Assembly (NCBI RefSeq): GCF_900129225.1
Contig: NZ_FQUG01000004.1
Location: 1-64,000 of the forward strand
Length of the DNA: 64,000 bases
Direction: 5' to 3'
From: Schwartzia succinivorans DSM 10502
GTDB lineage: Bacteria > Bacillota > Negativicutes > Selenomonadales > Selenomonadaceae
Position 1 is the first letter of the stretch. Each line of letters opens with the position of its first letter. Below the pieces are notes generated by a model that ran no database searches, was not told the origin of the DNA, and worked only from the letters and a program-made list of their open reading frames with translations. A program made the translations under genes and the position numbers. This document shows positions 8,419 through 18,300 of this stretch, in pieces.

Positions 8419-8655
8419 TCATGCAGCTTTTATATCTCTACGCTTTGGAGACTCAACAAACTTATCATAAAAGTGCTTCCAATCCGACTCGTCGAACTCG
8501 ACATAAAAAGTTGGAACCACTTTCGTTCTCATTTTCTTTATGATATATGGGAACGTCCATTTATCCTTGGCGATTAGATGCAATATACGCCCGCCGAAAT
8601 TAAATGCACGGATACGCATCAGCAATCGTTTGCTCCTATTGTCTTTATTGGTCAT
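8419..8655 (-). CDS. Small basic hypothetical protein, 78 aa
   Basis: I do not recognise it. It is Lys/Arg-rich at the start (MTNKDNRSKRLLMRIRAFNF) with a central hydrophobic patch and a final charged segment, with no obvious membrane segment. The ATG at 8653-8655 has AGGAG 8 bases upstream; the longer open frame back to 8715 overlaps the HD gene and has no such site. It lies between the HD and FtsZ-like genes and may be a DNA-binding or adaptor subunit of the cassette. Confidence 0.55.
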   Translation of the reverse strand: MTNKDNRSKRLLMRIRAFNFGGRILHLIAKDKWTFPYIIKKMRTKVVPTFYVEFDESDWKHFYDKFVESPKRRDIKAA

Positions 8656-8687
8656 TAAAATTTCTCCTATGAACTTCAAATAACGAT

Positions 8688-9239
8688 TTATTTTTCTACT
8701 ACCATGCAGCTCCAAGTATCCGCATATTGCAGAAGCAGAGTCAGTCGTTCCTCGTGCATTGCAACACTTCGATTATCTTCCACATACTGCCCATCATGGT
8801 AAACGATAGCCTGCGCTTCCTCTTCCGTCAACGGAAAACGCGGTGCAATCAGATACAAGCTGCGAATTGGAACACTCAAATAGACGAGGTCATTGTTCCA
8901 GTAGTATGGCTGTTTCCATTTACTGTCCGGTGGATTCTTGATATACAACGGATTCTTTGGCATACCGGCCTTGCCTAAATCATGCAGCAGTGCGACAATA
9001 ACGCAGCTTTCGTCACTGATGTCAGGCGCTAGAGCTGCTTTGATTTTAAGCATATTTTCCGCTACATTTACACTATGCTCTAAAAGACCACCTTCTTTAC
9101 AAAGATGAAATTTCGTTGAGGCCGGAGCTGTAAGATATTCAGTTTCTGTCTCTATGAACCGCATAAGCTCAACAAATTCTGCCCAACGCTTTTCAACTTT
9201 TCCTTTCAATAATTCATAGCGTTCTGTTAAATCAGTCAT
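8688..9239 (-). CDS. HD-domain metal-dependent phosphohydrolase
   Basis: 183 aa with a complete HD signature: H55 in GGLLEHSVNVA, the H86-D87 pair in ALLHDLGKAG, H148 in IVYHDGQY, and D174 in LQYADTW. The stretch PASTKFHLCKEGGLLEHS resembles HD domains of nucleic-acid and nucleotide phosphohydrolases found on plasmid and conjugative elements. Likely substrates are nucleotides or 3' nucleic-acid ends, which cannot be told from sequence. The ATG at 9237-9239, with GAGGAG upstream, follows the AAA+ gene stop by 17 bases. Confidence 0.85.
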   Translation of the reverse strand: MTDLTERYELLKGKVEKRWAEFVELMRFIETETEYLTAPASTKFHLCKEGGLLEHSVNVAENMLKIKAALAPDISDESCVIVALLHDLGKAGMPKNPLYIKNPPDSKWKQPYYWNNDLVYLSVPIRSLYLIAPRFPLTEEEAQAIVYHDGQYVEDNRSVAMHEERLTLLLQYADTWSCMVVEK

Positions 9240-9256
9240 ACTCTCACTCCTCATTC

Positions 9257-10525
9257 TTAGGCACATTTTAGATGTCGTTCTCTTATATTCTGTATCTCAC
9301 GGAATGTTACAGTTTTATGTTCAACCAGAGCTTCTATCATCGCATCCAGAAACTCTCTGTTCTCAATAAGAATTTGTCGTGCACTTCGGTAATATCTTGC
9401 AACCTCAGAAGCAATCATTCTGTCCTTTCGCTCTAGTAAATACTGTGAAGAATTACGTCCTTCGAACATATCGAACCCTAACGTACAATCTGGATCTACG
9501 AACTCTGACACCAAATTAAACACTTTGCCCATGTCTGAATTACATCCAACATCTGCTACACCATATAAAATTTCAATAGCAGCTTTTCCGCCAAGTCCTG
9601 AAAGAATGTTATTTTCCTGCAGCTTCTTTGAGAGGAAATAACCTTTTGGTGTGTATAATTTCGTAATACCTTCAGTACATCCGGTGTGTCTGCAGACAGA
9701 AGTCAAAGTTACACTCCCCGGATTTAACACCTCTGCGACAACGGCATGGCCGGCTTCATGCACAGCTATTTTTCTCGTATCAGCGTCATCACTGGGATTT
9801 ATGCACTCAGGTGAGTCAAACAGCATACGCATGATTGCTTTGATAATATCGCCATGTGTTATTCTTTCCCGACCATCAAATCCGGCATAAATTCCTGCTT
9901 CATTTATTACCGTTTCCAGTTTGGCACATGATTGTCCTTCCATGAGACGGACTAATTCATTTACATCTACGTCATCCATGATTTGTTTACGTCTGAGGAA
10001 GTGCTTTATAATGTGCTCAGAATATTTTTCATTTGGAACATCTATTGAAATCATTTTGTCAAATCGTCCTGCTCTAATCAGTGAATCAGGAAGGCAAAAT
10101 TTATCATTTACGGTAGCCAGAACAAAAACATCATGTCCTTTGCATTCATCAATACAAGACTGTACTGCTACATATTCTTCAGCATTTCTGTGTGATGCAT
10201 CTTCATTTGCAAATTTATCCATATCGTCCAGAAACACGATAGATGGTGTTTCTTTCTTTGCTTTATCAAAGGTTTCTTTTATGTAATTTACAAAATCACC
10301 ATTAGGTTTTTCCTTGCGTACCGTAAAAGCTTTACATCCTGCCTCAGTGATAAAGCAATTGGCCATGAGAGTTTTTCCAAGCCCTGGATTTCCCGATAAC
10401 AGCAGCCCTCTTGGCAATGTTACTCCAAGCTTCAGATATTTTTCCTGATTTTTGATTACATCTGCGAAGCAGGCCAGCTCTGCTTTTATGTCATCATAGC
10501 CTATAATTTTGTCAAAAGCATTCAT
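9257..10525 (-). CDS. Soluble FtsH-like AAA+ ATPase / M41 zinc protease
   Basis: 422 aa. An AAA+ module (Walker A SGNPGLGKT 44-52, Walker B IVFLDDMDKF 96-105, second region of homology PDSLIRAGRFD with R151 and R154) is followed by an M41-type protease with HEAGH (256-260) and a downstream NSDMGK Asp as candidate third zinc ligand. All core residues of both activities are present. Unlike housekeeping FtsH (about 600-650 aa) it has no N-terminal membrane segments and starts directly at the ATPase. It probably unfolds and degrades a cytosolic target, perhaps a cassette component or an invader protein. GGAGGT site before the ATG. Confidence 0.9.
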   Translation of the reverse strand: MNAFDKIIGYDDIKAELACFADVIKNQEKYLKLGVTLPRGLLLSGNPGLGKTLMANCFITEAGCKAFTVRKEKPNGDFVNYIKETFDKAKKETPSIVFLDDMDKFANEDASHRNAEEYVAVQSCIDECKGHDVFVLATVNDKFCLPDSLIRAGRFDKMISIDVPNEKYSEHIIKHFLRRKQIMDDVDVNELVRLMEGQSCAKLETVINEAGIYAGFDGRERITHGDIIKAIMRMLFDSPECINPSDDADTRKIAVHEAGHAVVAEVLNPGSVTLTSVCRHTGCTEGITKLYTPKGYFLSKKLQENNILSGLGGKAAIEILYGVADVGCNSDMGKVFNLVSEFVDPDCTLGFDMFEGRNSSQYLLERKDRMIASEVARYYRSARQILIENREFLDAMIEALVEHKTVTFREIQNIRERHLKCA

Positions 10526-10554
10526 AACAAACCTCCAAACTAGGTCAGCCCATC

Positions 10555-11247
10555 TTATCCTCTGGAGTTCACATTAAGACAAATACCTTGTAAACAAGCT
10601 TCACGCGACAGCACTTCATATACTTGTTTTGAGTTATAGCCACCTTTTGCTGATGGATGACGTATACCATACACTTTAAGAGGAGCTTCTAAAGCGATAT
10701 CACACGAACCATGCTTCACCCCTGAGGCATATTCGTATACATTGATTTTATTCATTCTTCCTCCGATCGAAGGAAGTTTTATTTCATCATAAGTATCCTG
10801 ATCTTTATTAGACGCTGCCGGAAGATTCCAAAATGTAGCCTTTGTAAAACAAACGATTACAGAAATCCGATTTTGATTCACAAAAGAAAACAGCTCATTA
10901 TTATACTCAGTTCTGTTAAAATTCATAAAATATCCTGATTTATTTGTATCCCCTTTTCCGCATAGCACTGGAACATAGTTACCAAAGAAGACCTTTCCAT
11001 AGAATTCCTTACTTCTTTCATGTGTATATCCGAATGACTCTGCAATTCGATCAAAAAAGCGATGCCAATTCTCGAATCCTTCAGAAAGTTCTCGATGGGA
11101 CAAATAACTTTCAACGACTTCCGCTGTTGTATAAGAACTAACCTTACCTACATCACCATCATTGTTCTCGTCATAATGAGATTCACCCAATATCAATATT
11201 CTATTTGTTTCTGGGACATTATTTCCTTTCCACTCACCGGGATACAT
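10555..11247 (-). CDS. Uracil-DNA-glycosylase-superfamily-like protein (tentative)
   Basis: 230 aa. RILILGESHYDEN (residues 17-29) looks like the first active-site loop of the UDG superfamily (GE.P/H), and VYGIRHPSAKGGY near 193-205 resembles the second HPS-type loop. The middle contains a strand NRISVIVCFTKATFW as in UDG-like Rossmann folds. Overall similarity to known glycosylases is weak, so substrate (uracil in DNA or something else) is open. The RBS AAGGAG overlaps the WYL gene stop, and the start is 4 bases after it, so translation is probably coupled. Second gene of the cassette. Confidence 0.45.
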   Translation of the reverse strand: MYPGEWKGNNVPETNRILILGESHYDENNDGDVGKVSSYTTAEVVESYLSHRELSEGFENWHRFFDRIAESFGYTHERSKEFYGKVFFGNYVPVLCGKGDTNKSGYFMNFNRTEYNNELFSFVNQNRISVIVCFTKATFWNLPAASNKDQDTYDEIKLPSIGGRMNKINVYEYASGVKHGSCDIALEAPLKVYGIRHPSAKGGYNSKQVYEVLSREACLQGICLNVNSRG

Positions 11248-11251
11248 AATA

Positions 11252-12241
11252 TCACTCCTTTAAATATTTTTTTAACATAGTTCGAATATCGTCAACTATC
11301 TGATTTCTCAGAGTATCCGGTTCAAGAATTTCCACTGAATCACCATATTGAAGAGCCCAATATTTCATCGCCTGTACGTTGCATTTCAGTATCACCGTAA
11401 TAAACTCATCGTCTTCTTCTGTTATGCGAAAATCTTTACCAAACCAATCAATCAGTTCATCCATCAAATATTTTTCTGCTCTGATTTTCACGGTTACACT
11501 CTCACCGCCGAACATATAAATATGCTCTGCCATGTGCTTGGGTAAAGTCCAGTCTGTTGTAAAATCTTTGACATCACTCTTAGGCTTTACCGTGTCGGGC
11601 AGTATTTCGACGGAAGTAATGCGGTCAATGCGATAATGCGATATATTATCGTACTTGTCGTAGTTACCAATCAGATAATATCTTCCGTTATTTGCTACCA
11701 TCTGATATGGATTAACAATGTAGGGTTCTTTGCGTTTAGGATGCAGCTTAAAATCTGTACCGTATGAGTTGTAGATAAAGCTGACTTTTTTCTTAGCTTT
11801 AATGGCTTTATTCAGGTCATTCAGCGTAAGCATGACCTGTTTATTATCAGAGTGAAATAAAGCAGGAAGATTTGATACATGAGGAACCGTATCTTTAAAA
11901 TATTTGTTCCCTAATCCTATTAACTTCTCAATTAAACGTTTCGACTGCGCTTGAGAGAGAATTTTTGAGAATAGAACACTGTCAATCAGCATTCGCAGCT
12001 CTGCATCGTCAAAGTCTCTTTCGGACAAGTAACATTTTCGCGAGGTGAAAATGTCATAGCCCATATCCTTAAGTGCTTCAAGATTGTTATGAACGGAGCG
12101 GCGGTCACATTTCACACCGTATTGAGTCCATAGGTTATTGATAATTTCCTGTTGAGTTAAACGGTGTTGTTCATCTGTATGCTCCTTTAATATTTCTAAT
12201 ATCAGCATGGGTAAAAGTTTTTTACTGCCTCCTGCATACAT
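11252..12241 (-). CDS. WYL-domain transcriptional regulator
   Basis: 329 aa. A winged helix-turn-helix (about residues 10-75, with CDRRSVHNNLEALKDMGYDI) is followed by a WYL ligand-binding domain (about 150-235: KKVSFIYNSYG, PYQMVANNGRYYLIGNYD, HYRIDRI) and a WCX-type C-terminal extension. WYL proteins regulate defence and DNA-damage genes, sensing nucleic-acid or nucleotide ligands. It is the first gene of the cassette and likely its regulator. GGAGGTGG lies upstream of the ATG, and an inverted repeat at 12272-12321 flanks the region in front. Confidence 0.92.
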   Translation of the reverse strand: MYAGGSKKLLPMLILEILKEHTDEQHRLTQQEIINNLWTQYGVKCDRRSVHNNLEALKDMGYDIFTSRKCYLSERDFDDAELRMLIDSVLFSKILSQAQSKRLIEKLIGLGNKYFKDTVPHVSNLPALFHSDNKQVMLTLNDLNKAIKAKKKVSFIYNSYGTDFKLHPKRKEPYIVNPYQMVANNGRYYLIGNYDKYDNISHYRIDRITSVEILPDTVKPKSDVKDFTTDWTLPKHMAEHIYMFGGESVTVKIRAEKYLMDELIDWFGKDFRITEEDDEFITVILKCNVQAMKYWALQYGDSVEILEPDTLRNQIVDDIRTMLKKYLKE

Positions 12242-12271
12242 TTCTTAACCACCTCCATCTCTTTTCTATAC

Positions 12272-12321
12272 ATAGTATACGACAACCAATGTGAAAAAAT
12301 TTACCCATAAGAGTATACTAT
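12272..12321 (-). promoter_or_regulatory. Inverted repeat upstream of the WYL gene, candidate operator
   Basis: ATAGTATAC (12272-12280) and GTATACTAT (12313-12321) are exact complements with a 32-base spacer, in the leader of the WYL-led operon. Well-separated half-sites suit a looping or dimer-of-dimers regulator. A clear -10/-35 pair was not identified. Confidence 0.5.
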
Positions 12322-12337
12322 CGTTAAAATGCGCACT

Positions 12338-12374
12338 AAAAAATCCCAACCGGAGTATTTTCCGATTGGGATTT
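12338..12374 (-). terminator. Terminator of the pyr operon
   Basis: 14-bp stem with one G-U: AAATCCCAACCGGA (12341-12354) and TCCGATTGGGATTT (12361-12374), A/T runs on both sides, directly after the pyrE stop at 12390. It separates pyr transcription from the WYL cassette. Confidence 0.85.
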
Positions 12375-12389
12375 TTCATTATGTTTCAA

Positions 12390-12968
12390 TTATTTTCCTG
12401 TTCTTCCGCGCTTTGTCATAGGCACATCTTTCTCGCAAAGCGGGCAATGGTCGGGCTGGTATGTTTCGACGGTCAGGTTCAGCAATGCTTTATGCGGTAC
12501 GTCGCCGAAGCTGACTTTGCCGCCGCTGCGGTCTACGAGCATTCCGACAGCTACAGGGATGCCGCCCTCAGCTTTTACTACGTCGATTACTTCCTTTACA
12601 GAGCCGCCCGTTGTAACGATATCCTCAACAATCAGGACACGTTCACCCTTTTCAAGATGGAAGCCTCTGCGGAATGTCATGTGTCCATTTTCACGCTCCG
12701 TGAAAATAGCACGGGTTCCAAGAGCTTTTCCTGTCTCATGTGCGAGCAGGATGCCGCCCGTCATAGGTCCGACAACTGTATCTATTTTCTCATCCTTGAA
12801 ACGTTCTGCCAGTTCTTTGCAAAGGATTTCAGTATATTCAGGGTGCTGAAGGACATTGAATTTTTCAACATACATCGGGCTGTGAAGTCCGGACGTCAGC
12901 AAGAAGTGTCCTTCCATAACAGCGTTGGTCTTTACGAATATGTCCTTAATCTGTTCTTCTGTCATCAT
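12390..12968 (-). CDS. pyrE: Orotate phosphoribosyltransferase
   Basis: 192 aa, the usual length. Converts orotate and PRPP to orotidine 5'-phosphate. The PRPP loop is seen as VLIVEDIVTTGGSVKE (about 110-125), with GPMTGGILLAHETGKALG upstream. The C-terminus carries extra cysteines (CPLCEKDVPM). It overlaps the pyrF stop by 4 bases (ATGA) and is last in the operon, followed by the terminator at 12338-12374. Confidence 0.96.
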   Translation of the reverse strand: MMTEEQIKDIFVKTNAVMEGHFLLTSGLHSPMYVEKFNVLQHPEYTEILCKELAERFKDEKIDTVVGPMTGGILLAHETGKALGTRAIFTERENGHMTFRRGFHLEKGERVLIVEDIVTTGGSVKEVIDVVKAEGGIPVAVGMLVDRSGGKVSFGDVPHKALLNLTVETYQPDHCPLCEKDVPMTKRGRTGK

Positions 12969-13684
12969 TTTACAGCATTCTCCATTTCTTCCAGTATTTT
13001 GAGCGCCGCCTGTCTTGGGTTTTCAGCAGCACGAATCGGCCTGCCGATTACGAGGTGTGTTGCTCCGTTCTGCAGCGCAGCGGCAGGAGTCGCTATACGG
13101 CTCTGGTCGTTGATATCCGAGCCTGCCGGACGTACTCCGGGGGTAACGATAAGGAAATCATCCCCGCAAGCCTGACGTATCATGGTAGCCTCCTGAGGAG
13201 ATGCTACAACTCCGTCCATTCCGGCTTTTTTAGCCAGCTTCGCGAGCCTTACAACTCTGTCGGATATAAGGTCAGTATTCCCCATGTCCTTCCAGTCCTG
13301 CTCATTCATGCTTGTCAAAACTGTGACAGCAATCAGCTTCGGCGGCTCGATGTTCAGCTTTTCAGCCTCCTGCCGGATTTTGTCGGCAGCAGTTTTCATC
13401 ATCGTATATCCGCCGGAGGCATGGACGTTAAATATGGATACGCCGTGCTTCATCAGGGAACACAGTCCTTCTGAAACCGTGTTCGGAATATCGTGGAGCT
13501 TCAAGTCCAGGAATATGTTTTTATTCTTTTCCTTCAGGTAATCGATTACTCCGGGGCCTGCGCTGTAATAAAGCTCCATTCCTATTTTGTAATAGGAAAC
13601 GGCATCACCAAGCTCTTCCACCAGTTTTTTTACGTCATCAAGGGTATGTACGTCCAAAGCGACGATTAAACGGTTGTCAGCCAT
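12965..13684 (-). CDS. pyrF: Orotidine 5'-phosphate decarboxylase
   Basis: 239 aa. Decarboxylates OMP to UMP, the last de novo step. The catalytic lysine-aspartate network is seen in FLDLKLHDIPNTV (about 58-70); the phosphate-binding end is TPGVRP...GATHLVIGRPI. TIM-barrel length normal for the group I enzymes. It sits 11 bases after pyrD and overlaps pyrE. Confidence 0.96.
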   Translation of the reverse strand: MADNRLIVALDVHTLDDVKKLVEELGDAVSYYKIGMELYYSAGPGVIDYLKEKNKNIFLDLKLHDIPNTVSEGLCSLMKHGVSIFNVHASGGYTMMKTAADKIRQEAEKLNIEPPKLIAVTVLTSMNEQDWKDMGNTDLISDRVVRLAKLAKKAGMDGVVASPQEATMIRQACGDDFLIVTPGVRPAGSDINDQSRIATPAAALQNGATHLVIGRPIRAAENPRQAALKILEEMENAVK

Positions 13685-13695
13685 CCTGCACCTCC

Positions 13696-14616
13696 TTAAT
13701 CCATTTTCAGTTTTCCGACAAGCTCAGAGATATTGGAGAGATTATTTTTTTCAAGATAATCGTCCAGGCCCTGTATTATTTTTGTTGTCGCGTACGGGTC
13801 AACGAAATTTGCAGTACCTACAGATACTGCAGAAGCACCTGCAAGGAAGAATTCAATAGCATCTGCTGCTGTGGATATTCCGCCCTGCCCTATAATCGGG
13901 ATGTTGACTGCCTGCGCAGTCTGCCATACAAGACGAAGCGCAACGGGTTTTACACACGGACCCGAAAGTCCGCCTGTGATGTTTCCAAGGACCGGCTTCC
14001 ACGTCTTGATATCAATAGCCATGCCCATGAGCGTGTTGATCAGTGAAAGCGCGTCTGCTCCAGCATCTTCGCATGCTTTGGCGATTTCGGTTATGTCGGT
14101 GACATTAGGCGACAGCTTCAGTATAACAGGCTTTGAGGTATGTTTCTTCGCTTCCCGTACAACGCTTGCTGCAGCCTTCGGGTCTGTACCGAAGATAATG
14201 CCTCCATCCTTTACGTTGGGACAGGAAACGTTTAATTCAATACCTGCTACTCCGTCAACATCAAGCTTTTCTGCCAGAATTCCATATTCTTCGGCTGAGC
14301 CGCCGGATATATTGACGAAAATGTTCATGTTGTACTTCGCGATACGGGGCAGCGTTTCATTTAAGAAAACGTCTACTCCCGGATTTTCAAGACCGATGCA
14401 GTTTAACATTCCTGCAGGAGTCTCTGCGATTCGTACTCCGTCATTTCCTCTTCGGGGTAATAACGTTGTACCTTTGACAAATACTCCGCCAAGCTCATCC
14501 AGATTAAGAAAATCTGCAAACTCTTCGCCAAATCCAAAGGTACCTGAGCTTGTCATCACCGGACTTTTCATAGGAATTCCGAGAAGTGTTGTTTTCAGTC
14601 TTGAGGATTCATTCAT
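13696..14616 (-). CDS. pyrD: Dihydroorotate dehydrogenase B, catalytic subunit
   Basis: 306 aa class 1B enzyme that oxidises dihydroorotate to orotate. FMN barrel signatures include SSGTFGFGEEFADF, GIELNVSCPNVKDGG with the catalytic Cys of class 1, and IIGQGGISTAADA. NAD+ is the likely electron acceptor through PyrK, whose gene overlaps it by 4 bases (ATGA). Start ATG supported by that overlap. Confidence 0.96.
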   Translation of the reverse strand: MNESSRLKTTLLGIPMKSPVMTSSGTFGFGEEFADFLNLDELGGVFVKGTTLLPRRGNDGVRIAETPAGMLNCIGLENPGVDVFLNETLPRIAKYNMNIFVNISGGSAEEYGILAEKLDVDGVAGIELNVSCPNVKDGGIIFGTDPKAAASVVREAKKHTSKPVILKLSPNVTDITEIAKACEDAGADALSLINTLMGMAIDIKTWKPVLGNITGGLSGPCVKPVALRLVWQTAQAVNIPIIGQGGISTAADAIEFFLAGASAVSVGTANFVDPYATTKIIQGLDDYLEKNNLSNISELVGKLKMD

Positions 14617-15374
14617 ATCTGAACCTCCTCCGCCCAGAAAACAGGGCCGTCTTTGCAGACTTTTTTACGCTGTCCGTCCTTTGTGTCTACTGCGCATGAC
14701 AGGCAGGCACCCAGACCGCATGCCATTCTCTTTTCCAGTGAAACCTGGCATGGAACATCATATTTCGCAGCAATGTCAGAAATCAGCTGCATCATGATTC
14801 CGGGGCCGCATACTGCAACAAGATCGTATTTTGTATCTGTCAAAAGCTGCGGCAAAAGGCTTGTGGTAAAGCCTTTTGTGCCGACAGAGCCGTCATCCGT
14901 TGTGATGAAGATATTGTTCGCATAGGGACGGAAATATTCTTCCCAGAAAATCTCCTGTTTATTTCTGCCCCCCATCAGAATATCTGCTTTTCCCTGATAA
15001 AAGCGGGCAAGATACAATAACGGCGCAAGTCCCATTCCACCGCCTACCAGCAGCGGGCGTTTTGCATCAGTTTTGAAGCCGTTTCCCAAAGGGCCGAGCA
15101 CGTTCAGTAAGTCACCGGATTTTACCGAGGTGAGGGCTTTTGTGCCTTCCCCCAGTACACGGTAAAAAACAGTAATGGATTTATCCTTTACATCGGCAAT
15201 ACCAAAGGGACGGCGAAGAAGCAGCATCCCCTTGTCGACTCGTACCTGTACGAACATCCCGGGTTTAGAATATGCGGCTATTTCAGGGCAGAGCAGCTCA
15301 AGACGGAATACATCTTCGCTGACCTGCTCGTTTATTATTACAGAAGCATCAACTGCAATCTTAGGCAAGGCCAT
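14613..15374 (-). CDS. pyrK: Dihydroorotate dehydrogenase electron-transfer subunit
   Basis: 253 aa with the ferredoxin-reductase-like FAD domain ([18 protein letters not shown]), the NAD-binding part ([17 protein letters not shown]) and a C-terminal [2Fe-2S] cluster cysteine pattern ([12 protein letters not shown]...VCKDGPVF). It passes electrons from PyrD to NAD+. The start is ambiguous: ATG at 15372-15374 is chosen (MALPKIAVD), while ATG at 15387-15389 is also in frame. Either way it overlaps the end of carB, implying coupled translation. Confidence 0.92.
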   Translation of the reverse strand: MALPKIAVDASVIINEQVSEDVFRLELLCPEIAAYSKPGMFVQVRVDKGMLLLRRPFGIADVKDKSITVFYRVLGEGTKALTSVKSGDLLNVLGPLGNGFKTDAKRPLLVGGGMGLAPLLYLARFYQGKADILMGGRNKQEIFWEEYFRPYANNIFITTDDGSVGTKGFTTSLLPQLLTDTKYDLVAVCGPGIMMQLISDIAAKYDVPCQVSLEKRMACGLGACLSCAVDTKDGQRKKVCKDGPVFWAEEVQI

Positions 15375-18300
15375 CACCACCACCGACATAATCCTGCAAT
15401 GCCAGCGCATATACAAGACGACGCTCTTTCATAAAGGACAGGACACGCAGTACCTCCCAAGCTGTATCCAGGGATGTGAGGCAGGCGATACCATGCTCAA
15501 CTGTTGCGCGGCGAATCTTGAATCCGTCTTTTGCCGAGTGCTTGCCCTGAGTCAGCGTGTTGATTACCATGCCAATCTGTCCGTTTTTGATAAGCTGTAT
15601 GATATCGGTGCTTCTCTCATGAACTTTTCCTACGACATCGGCATCTATTCCGAGGGAGTGTATTGCCTTTGCTGTTCCCTCTGTTGCAATTAGCTGGAAG
15701 CCAATCTCAGAGTATGCTTTTGCAAGCTGCTTCATTTCAGCCTTGTCTTTATCCGCGACAGTGAAGAGGATTTTTCCTTCTGTCGGGACATTCATTCCGG
15801 CACCTGTAATCGCTTTGTAAAGCGCACGGGCATAGTGATAATCTATACCCATGACCTCGCCTGTGGATTTCATTTCAGGCCCGAGGGAGATATCTACATC
15901 CTGCATTTTTGCGAAGGAGAATACAGGCGCTTTGACTGCTACATACGGACGCGGCTGAACAAGTCCGGATTTGAAGCCCATGCTCTTGAGGGTTTCGCCC
16001 ATAGCTACCCGTGTAGCAACATTCACCATTTTTACGTCCGTGATTTTGCTCAGGAACGGTACTGTACGGCTGGAACGCGGATTAACCTCGATTACATAGA
16101 CTTCATCGTTTACAACAACATACTGGATGTTGAGCAGACCTTTAACGTGAAGGTTCAATGCCAGTCGTTTCGTGTAATCAATGATTGTATAAATAACCTT
16201 CGCGGAAAGTGTCTGCGGCGGGTATACGGCGATACTGTCACCGGAGTGTACGCCTGCTCTTTCGACGTGCTCCATGATACCGGGGATTACAACATCTATT
16301 CCGTCGGAGATTCCGTCGACCTCGACCTCTGTACCCTCCATATATCTGTCTACCAGTACAGGATGGTCAGGGGTTACTTTGACTGCACGGCTCATGTAGT
16401 CACGAAGCTCGTCTTCGTTATATACGATTTCCATGGCACGTCCGCCGAGAACATAGGAAGGACGAACCATGCACGGATATCCGATATCCGCAGCGCCCTT
16501 GAATGCTTCTTCTACAGTCGTGACGCTGATTCCACGCGGACGGGGAATCTGTGTCTGGTTGAGTACTTCATCGAAGCGCTCACGGTCCTCTGCGCGGTCA
16601 ATTCCGTCGACAGATGTACCGAAAATCTTTATGCCTGCCTTCTGCAGGGAAGATGCGAGGTTGATTGCAGTCTGTCCGCCAAACTGTACAATAACACCCT
16701 CCGGCTCCTCCTGGTCAATGATGTTGAGAACATCTTCCGGAGTCAGCGGCTCGAAGTAAAGACGGTCGGAGATATCGAAGTCTGTACTTACTGTTTCAGG
16801 GTTGTTATTGATGATGATAGCTTCAATTCCCATTTCCCTGAGTGCCCAGACGGAGTGAACCGAGCAATAGTCGAACTCGACACCCTGTCCGATACGGATT
16901 GGGCCGGAGCCTAAAACTATTACCTTACGTTTCTTGGAGGCGGTAACTTCATTTTCTGTCCCCTTATAGGTTGAGTAGTAATACGGCGTTGCAGCTTCGA
17001 ACTCGGCTGCGCACGTATCAACCATTTTGTAGCAGGGAATGATGTTCATGGATTTACGCAGTGTGCGGATTTCATCCATTGTTTTACCGCAGATTTCAGC
17101 AATTGACTGGTCTGCAAGACCAACATCTTTTGCTGCTCGCATGAGCGAAGGCGTAATTCCGTCTTTACCTATCTGTATTTCGATATCTGTTATATTTTTT
17201 ATTTTCTGCAGGAACCATTTATCTATCTTTGTAATGGCATGTATTTCATCAATATCTGCAATTTCGCGTCTGAATGCCTCTGCTATTACAAAAAGTCTCT
17301 GGTCATTTATTTTATACAGGTTTTTCCGAACCTTTTCATTGTCCCAGCCGTCCATTACATCCATATGCAGACGGTTTACGCCGATTTCAAGCGAGCGGAC
17401 TGCTTTCAGAAGTGCTCCTTCGAAGTTGCGGTCGATAGACATAACCTCGCCTGTAGCTTTCATCTGAGTGCCCAGTGTATGGTCAGCGTAGACAAATTTA
17501 TCGAAGGGCCAGCGTGGGAACTTGACAACACAGTAGTCCAGCGACGGCTCGAAGCATGCCTTGGTTTTCTGTGTTACGGCGTTCGTAATTTCATCCAGGG
17601 TGTATCCGATAGCAATCTTTGCCGAAACCTTTGCAATCGGGTAGCCTGTAGCCTTGGAAGCCAGAGCTGAGGAACGGCTGACACGCGGATTGACCTCAAT
17701 GACGTAATACTGGTTGCTGTTCGGGTCCAATGCGTACTGGGCATTACATCCGCCCTCAATACCAAGCTCGCGGATAATGCGAAGGCTGGCACTTCTAAGC
17801 ATCTGATACTCATGGTCTGACAATGTCTGAGATGGAGCAACAACCACGCTGTCACCCGTATGAACACCGACAGGGTCAACATTTTCCATGTTGCAGACTG
17901 TGATGCAGTTATCGTTGCCGTCGCGCATGACCTCGTACTCAATTTCTTTCCAGCCTGCGACGCTGCGCTCGATAAGTACCTGCCCGATCATACTGTATTT
18001 GAGACCTTTGATAACAATCTCAATCAGTTCTTCTTCGTTATCGGCAATACCGCCGCCGGTTCCGCCCATAGTATATGCAGGACGGACGATAATCGGGTAT
18101 CCGATTTCATTTGCAAAGCTGACTGCGGACTCAACATCCTCAACAATCGTGCTTTCCGGGATAGGCTCACCGAGCTTTTTCATTGTCTCCTTGAAAAGCT
18201 CACGGTCTTCAGCTTTTTCAATGGCTTCCAACGGTGTGCCAAGAAGCTCTACTCCGTATTTTTCAAGAACACCCTTTTCCGCTAATTTTACGGCCAGATT

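Noticed and set aside
12291-13175. 294-aa plus-strand frame over pyrE/pyrF
   Set aside because: Antisense shadow; passes through the pyr terminator.
15835-16914. Long plus-strand open frame (359 aa) inside carB
   Set aside because: Antisense shadow of a certain gene; composition is unlike a protein and there is no RBS.
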